Source of the DNA: Natronomonas sp.
GTDB lineage: Archaea; Halobacteriota; Halobacteria; Halobacteriales; Haloarculaceae
Length of the DNA: 9,068 nt
Direction of reading: 5' to 3'
Assembly (NCBI GenBank): GCA_007135435.1
Contig: SLIW01000486.1
Span: 1-9,068 of the forward strand
Of this stretch, positions 6,181-9,068 are shown piece after piece. The translations under genes were made by a program, and so were the position numbers. The notes under the pieces were generated by a model. It was not told the origin of the DNA and did no database searches. It was given only the letters and a program-made list of their open reading frames with translations. The stretch's first letter is position 1; the number at the start of each line of letters is the position of its first letter.

Positions 6181-8775
6181 ATGGACACGGACGCCCACAC
6201 CCTGGTGGACGAGTGGGAGGTGGGGTCGTTCGACGGTGGACTCGAGGGGATCCACGGGCTTCGGTCCCGGCGGTTCAGCGGCGCGGTCGAGGCGGCGGGG
6301 ACCGTGCTGTTCCTCCGGGAGGGGGAACCGGTCGCCGTGGTCGCCGACCTCGAGGGCGACCCCCGCCCGGGCGACCTCGACGCGTTCGAGGGTGCGTCCG
6401 GGACGCGCCACGAGGCGCCGCACCCGGGGTCGGTCACCCTCGCGGCGATGCTCGCCCTCGGCGGAGAGGTCAAGGGCCGGTACTTCACCGACGACACGCC
6501 GCTCCGGACCGTCCACGAGACCCTCGTCGACGGCGGCTTCACGGGGTACGTCGAGCTCGCCGAGAACGTGATGAGCGGTGACTACTACGTCGTGTACGTC
6601 GACGGAGAGGCCGATCACCTGGCGTACATCGGTCGGCGGCGCGACCTGCACACCGGCGAGGAGGCGCGGACGCGCGCTGAGGGCGAGGTCGGCATCTTCG
6701 CCGTGGTCTCCGTGGGGCTCCCGACGGTCGAGCTCCCCGAGACCGCAGGACAGAGCGGGGGGTCGACCGGAGGGAGCGTCGCGGGAGGGGTCGACCTCGA
6801 GTTGCCCGACGACGCGGGCGACGGCCCTGCGACGGGCGGCGACGCGGCGGCGGGCGACGGCGCGACGGCTGGGGACGACCCCTCCGGGGCGGTCCCCCCA
6901 GGCGACGGGACGGCGACCACGGAGGTGACAGAAGCGACGGACGCGACGGAGGCAACGGATACCGGGGCGACGGCCGAAACCCAGGCAGGGGACGATGCCG
7001 ACCCGTCGGACGACGTCCCATCGGAGTTCGAGATCGACCTCGACCTCGGTCCCGACGGGGACGACGATTCCGAGCCGGACGACGGGGCACCTGACGAAGG
7101 GGATCCCGAACACGCACCATCCGATCCCAATGGCCAGGACACAGACGGGCGATCTGGACCGGAATCCGCCTCCGAATCACCAGCGCCTCCCGAGGACGGA
7201 TCGAGGATGGCCGGCGACCAGGAGGCGGCCACCGGAGACGGAGAGGACACCGATGACGCCGACCCCACGGACGACGGGGACGTCGCCGACCGCAGGGACG
7301 ACGGCGACGACGCAGACGTCGCCGAGATCGCTGACGACGGTGACGACGGTGCCGACACCGTCGTTCGGGAGGCCGAGCCGTCCGCTGACACAGCGGCGAC
7401 CACCGAACCTGGAACGCAAGGCGACGAGGTGGCGTCCGAGCACCCCGCTGGATCGGCGGCCGGGGCGACGAATTCGTCGCCAGGCGACTCGGGCCAGGCG
7501 ACTGCTTCGTCACGGTCGGGCGGAGGCGGAGACAGGGACGCGATGGAGGACGTGACGACGCGATCGATCCCCTCGCTGGACCCCCAGCGCAGTCGCGACC
7601 CCGACGTCCGCCCCACGTCCGCGCCCCCGGACCGATCGACACAGCCGGACGCGACCGGCGGCGCTGGACGCGGGCGACAGCCACCGAGCAGCGCCGGGCA
7701 GTCCAGCTCGGGGCGCGGCCCGGACGAGACGGCTGCGCGGGGCCAGGCTACCGGAGGGGGCCGACAGACAGGAGGACCCCGGGATGCAGGAGCAGCCCGG
7801 GAGCCTGTGGAGCGCCGCCGGGAGACCGGCGGGGGTCCGGACCCGGACCCGGAGACGGGAGGCGACGCTGCCGCCCTCCGGGAGGAGTACGAGGGCCGCA
7901 TACGCGCCCTCCAGGAGGAGGTGGAGTCGCTCCACGAGGAGCGCGACCGGCTCCGCGACGAGCGGGACCGGCTCCGGAAGCGGGTGGCCGCCCTCGAGTC
8001 CCAGAGCGGGGCGGCCGGCGCCGGATCGTCCGCCGGGGCCGGCGGAGGGGCCATGTCCCCCGCGGAGGCGCTCGCGGGGACGAGCCTGTTCGTCCGCGAG
8101 TCGACGCGCGGGGAGGCGACCCTCGAGGACGCCCACGCCGGCAGGGTGGACCGCGAGAGCCTCGCCGAGAACCTCCACCTCGAGTACCACACGACCTTCG
8201 AGGACGAGGGGACGACGGTCGACGGTCAGCCGTACGACGAGTGGCTCCACGCCTCGCCGGCGTACGCGTTCGTCGACTGGTTCGTCGCCGACCTCCTCTT
8301 CGAGATCCGCTCGACCGGGGCAGCCGAGTCGATGCGCCCCCTCTACGACGCGCTCCCGGCGGTGGACCGGATCGCCTTCGAGGACGTCGTCTCGGTCGAC
8401 CTGGAGACCGACGAGGGCGTCGAGCGCCGCGAGATGACCTTCGACGTCGTCGCGCGCGATCAGATGGGCGATCCGCTGGTGGTCGCGAACGTCGACGGGG
8501 GCCGCGAGCCCACCGACCAGGGGCCACTGGAGACGCTCATCACCGACGCGACGGACGTGGGAGAGGGCCACGAGACGCTCGCCGGCGCGTTCGCCGTCAC
8601 CTCGAGCTACTTCGAGCCGGACGCGCTCGCGCTCGCCAGGGAGGCCACGAGCAGCAGCCTGCTCAGCCGCGAGAAGTTCCGCAGCTACGTGAAGCTCTCC
8701 CGGAAGAACGGCTACCACCTCTGTCTGGTGGAGTCCCGCGCGGACTCGTTCCACCTGGCCATCCCGGAGCTGTAA
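6181..8775 (+). CDS. three-part haloarchaeal protein: N-terminal domain, long acidic linker, coiled coil, degenerate PD-(D/E)XK-like C-terminal domain
   Basis: An 864-residue soluble protein of unknown function. Residues 1-187 form a globular alpha/beta domain, including FLREGEPVAVVADLEG (44-59), YFTDDTPL (101-108) and GFTGYVELAENVMSGDYYVV (119-138); I think it matches the haloarchaeal family called DUF7527, from memory. Residues 188-560 are low-complexity Asp/Gly/Thr/Ser/Pro/Ala, presumably a disordered acidic linker. Residues 566-609 (LREEYEG through LRKRVAALESQ) are a heptad-like coiled coil with two ERDRLRDERDRL-type repeats. Residues 625-864 form a second globular domain ending GYHLCLVESRADSFHLAIPEL; its TFDVVARDQMGDPLVVANVD (753-772) and GAFAVTSSYFEPDALALA (802-819) resemble the core of Mrr-type PD-(D/E)XK domains, but the ExK position is occupied by ANV. 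There is no signal peptide or membrane segment. The ATG at 6181 fits the upstream TATA element. It stands alone with no operon partner. Confidence 0.85.
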   Translation: MDTDAHTLVDEWEVGSFDGGLEGIHGLRSRRFSGAVEAAGTVLFLREGEPVAVVADLEGDPRPGDLDAFEGASGTRHEAPHPGSVTLAAMLALGGEVKGRYFTDDTPLRTVHETLVDGGFTGYVELAENVMSGDYYVVYVDGEADHLAYIGRRRDLHTGEEARTRAEGEVGIFAVVSVGLPTVELPETAGQSGGSTGGSVAGGVDLELPDDAGDGPATGGDAAAGDGATAGDDPSGAVPPGDGTATTEVTEATDATEATDTGATAETQAGDDADPSDDVPSEFEIDLDLGPDGDDDSEPDDGAPDEGDPEHAPSDPNGQDTDGRSGPESASESPAPPEDGSRMAGDQEAATGDGEDTDDADPTDDGDVADRRDDGDDADVAEIADDGDDGADTVVREAEPSADTAATTEPGTQGDEVASEHPAGSAAGATNSSPGDSGQATASSRSGGGGDRDAMEDVTTRSIPSLDPQRSRDPDVRPTSAPPDRSTQPDATGGAGRGRQPPSSAGQSSSGRGPDETAARGQATGGGRQTGGPRDAGAAREPVERRRETGGGPDPDPETGGDAAALREEYEGRIRALQEEVESLHEERDRLRDERDRLRKRVAALESQSGAAGAGSSAGAGGGAMSPAEALAGTSLFVRESTRGEATLEDAHAGRVDRESLAENLHLEYHTTFEDEGTTVDGQPYDEWLHASPAYAFVDWFVADLLFEIRSTGAAESMRPLYDALPAVDRIAFEDVVSVDLETDEGVERREMTFDVVARDQMGDPLVVANVDGGREPTDQGPLETLITDATDVGEGHETLAGAFAVTSSYFEPDALALAREATSSSLLSREKFRSYVKLSRKNGYHLCLVESRADSFHLAIPEL

Positions 8776-9068
8776 GCAGTTTGGGCATCGGCCAACCGAC
8801 CGAACCGCCATGTCAGCCACGGGCGATCTGGGGACCGGTTTCCGGAGCGGATACGCTGGTGTGGCTCATCTAGAACGGCTCATCTGGAGCGGTTGCCCTG
8901 GAGCGGTTGCCCTGGAGCGGTTGCCCTGGAACGGTTGCCCTGGAGCGGCTCAGCCGGAGCGGTCAAGCGGGGAATTTCCCTGGAGTCGGGCTCAGGTCAG
9001 GAGGCAAATCAGCGTAGCACGGGCTGGCGACCTGACCGAGCGATGCGAACTGGGGTTGGTGGCGAACG
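8776..9068. other. intergenic stretch without a supported gene
   Basis: These 293 bp follow the large gene and are mostly a 14-bp repeat array. A plus frame from an ATG at 8810 stays open to the right edge, but it reads through the repeats, is rich in Cys, Trp and Arg, and lacks the acidic haloarchaeal composition, so I do not call it. GGGAATTTCCC at 8970-8980 is a small perfect palindrome. I see no convincing terminator T-tract. Confidence 0.6.
8828..8967. repeat. 14-bp tandem array, 10 units in strict register
   Basis: The core is CTGGAGCGGTTGCC, three exact copies at 8884-8925, then CTGGAACGGTTGCC (8926-8939). Degenerate units keep the 14-bp register on both sides: CTGGGGACCGGTTT (8828), CCGGAGCGGATACG (8842), CTGGTGTGGCTCAT (8856) and CTAGAACGGCTCAT (8870) before; CTGGAGCGGCTCAG (8940) and CCGGAGCGGTCAAG (8954) after. 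A further related copy with two inserted bases lies at 8980-8995. Divergence rises away from the centre, as expected if the array grows from the middle. Confidence 0.92.

Noticed and set aside
6615..8192. 525-codon minus-strand frame, Ser/Pro-rich, opposite the 864-residue gene
   Set aside because: Mirror image of the acidic low-complexity linker (Asp codons read as Val/Ser on the other strand); no recognisable domain and no promoter.
8810..9068. Plus frame from an ATG at 8810, open to the right edge (86 codons)
   Set aside because: It reads through the 14-bp array, gives a Trp/Cys/Arg-rich non-acidic product, and no other support is visible; more sequence to the right would be needed.

Overview
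The window looks like chromosomal DNA of an extremely halophilic archaeon (class Halobacteria). It is very GC-rich, the predicted proteins are strongly acidic (Asp/Glu-rich, Lys-poor), and most genes have an archaeal TATA-like element centred about 25-28 nt before the ATG with little or no leader. There is no sign of phage, insertion sequence, CRISPR or RNA genes.

Layout, left to right: a membrane protein gene cut by the left edge (minus, starts at 364); a 291-bp gap holding a TrmB-like inverted repeat and a 24-bp tandem array; the gluconeogenic operon fba-fbp on the minus strand (archaeal class I fructose-bisphosphate aldolase, then class I fructose-1,6-bisphosphatase, 4 nt apart); a 250-bp divergent gap with a 16-bp tandem array; a 3-hydroxyacyl-CoA dehydrogenase (plus); a small acidic unknown protein (minus); an acyl-CoA dehydrogenase (plus); a small PadR-like winged-helix regulator (minus) divergent from a 91-residue unknown protein (plus); a 864-residue three-part protein with a long acidic linker (plus); and a terminal ~290-bp stretch dominated by a 14-bp tandem array.

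The metabolic genes fit together. The two dehydrogenases are steps 1 and 3 of fatty-acid beta-oxidation, and the aldolase/phosphatase pair carries triose phosphates up to fructose-6-phosphate. This is the gene set needed for growth on non-sugar carbon.

Two patterns lie outside ordinary annotation. First, five of the seven intergenic gaps, plus the 5' end of fbp, contain short tandem repeats, and each has its own sequence and unit length (24, 30, 16, 20, 19 and 14 bp). Second, several promoters carry clear inverted repeats: a perfect 10-bp-arm repeat bracketing the TATA element of the acyl-CoA dehydrogenase gene, an 8-bp-arm repeat between the divergent PadR-like and unknown genes, and a GTACT/AGTAC repeat over the promoter of the left-edge membrane gene. 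These are candidate operators. The C-terminal domain of the 864-residue protein also reads like a PD-(D/E)XK (Mrr-like) nuclease fold that has lost its catalytic residues.
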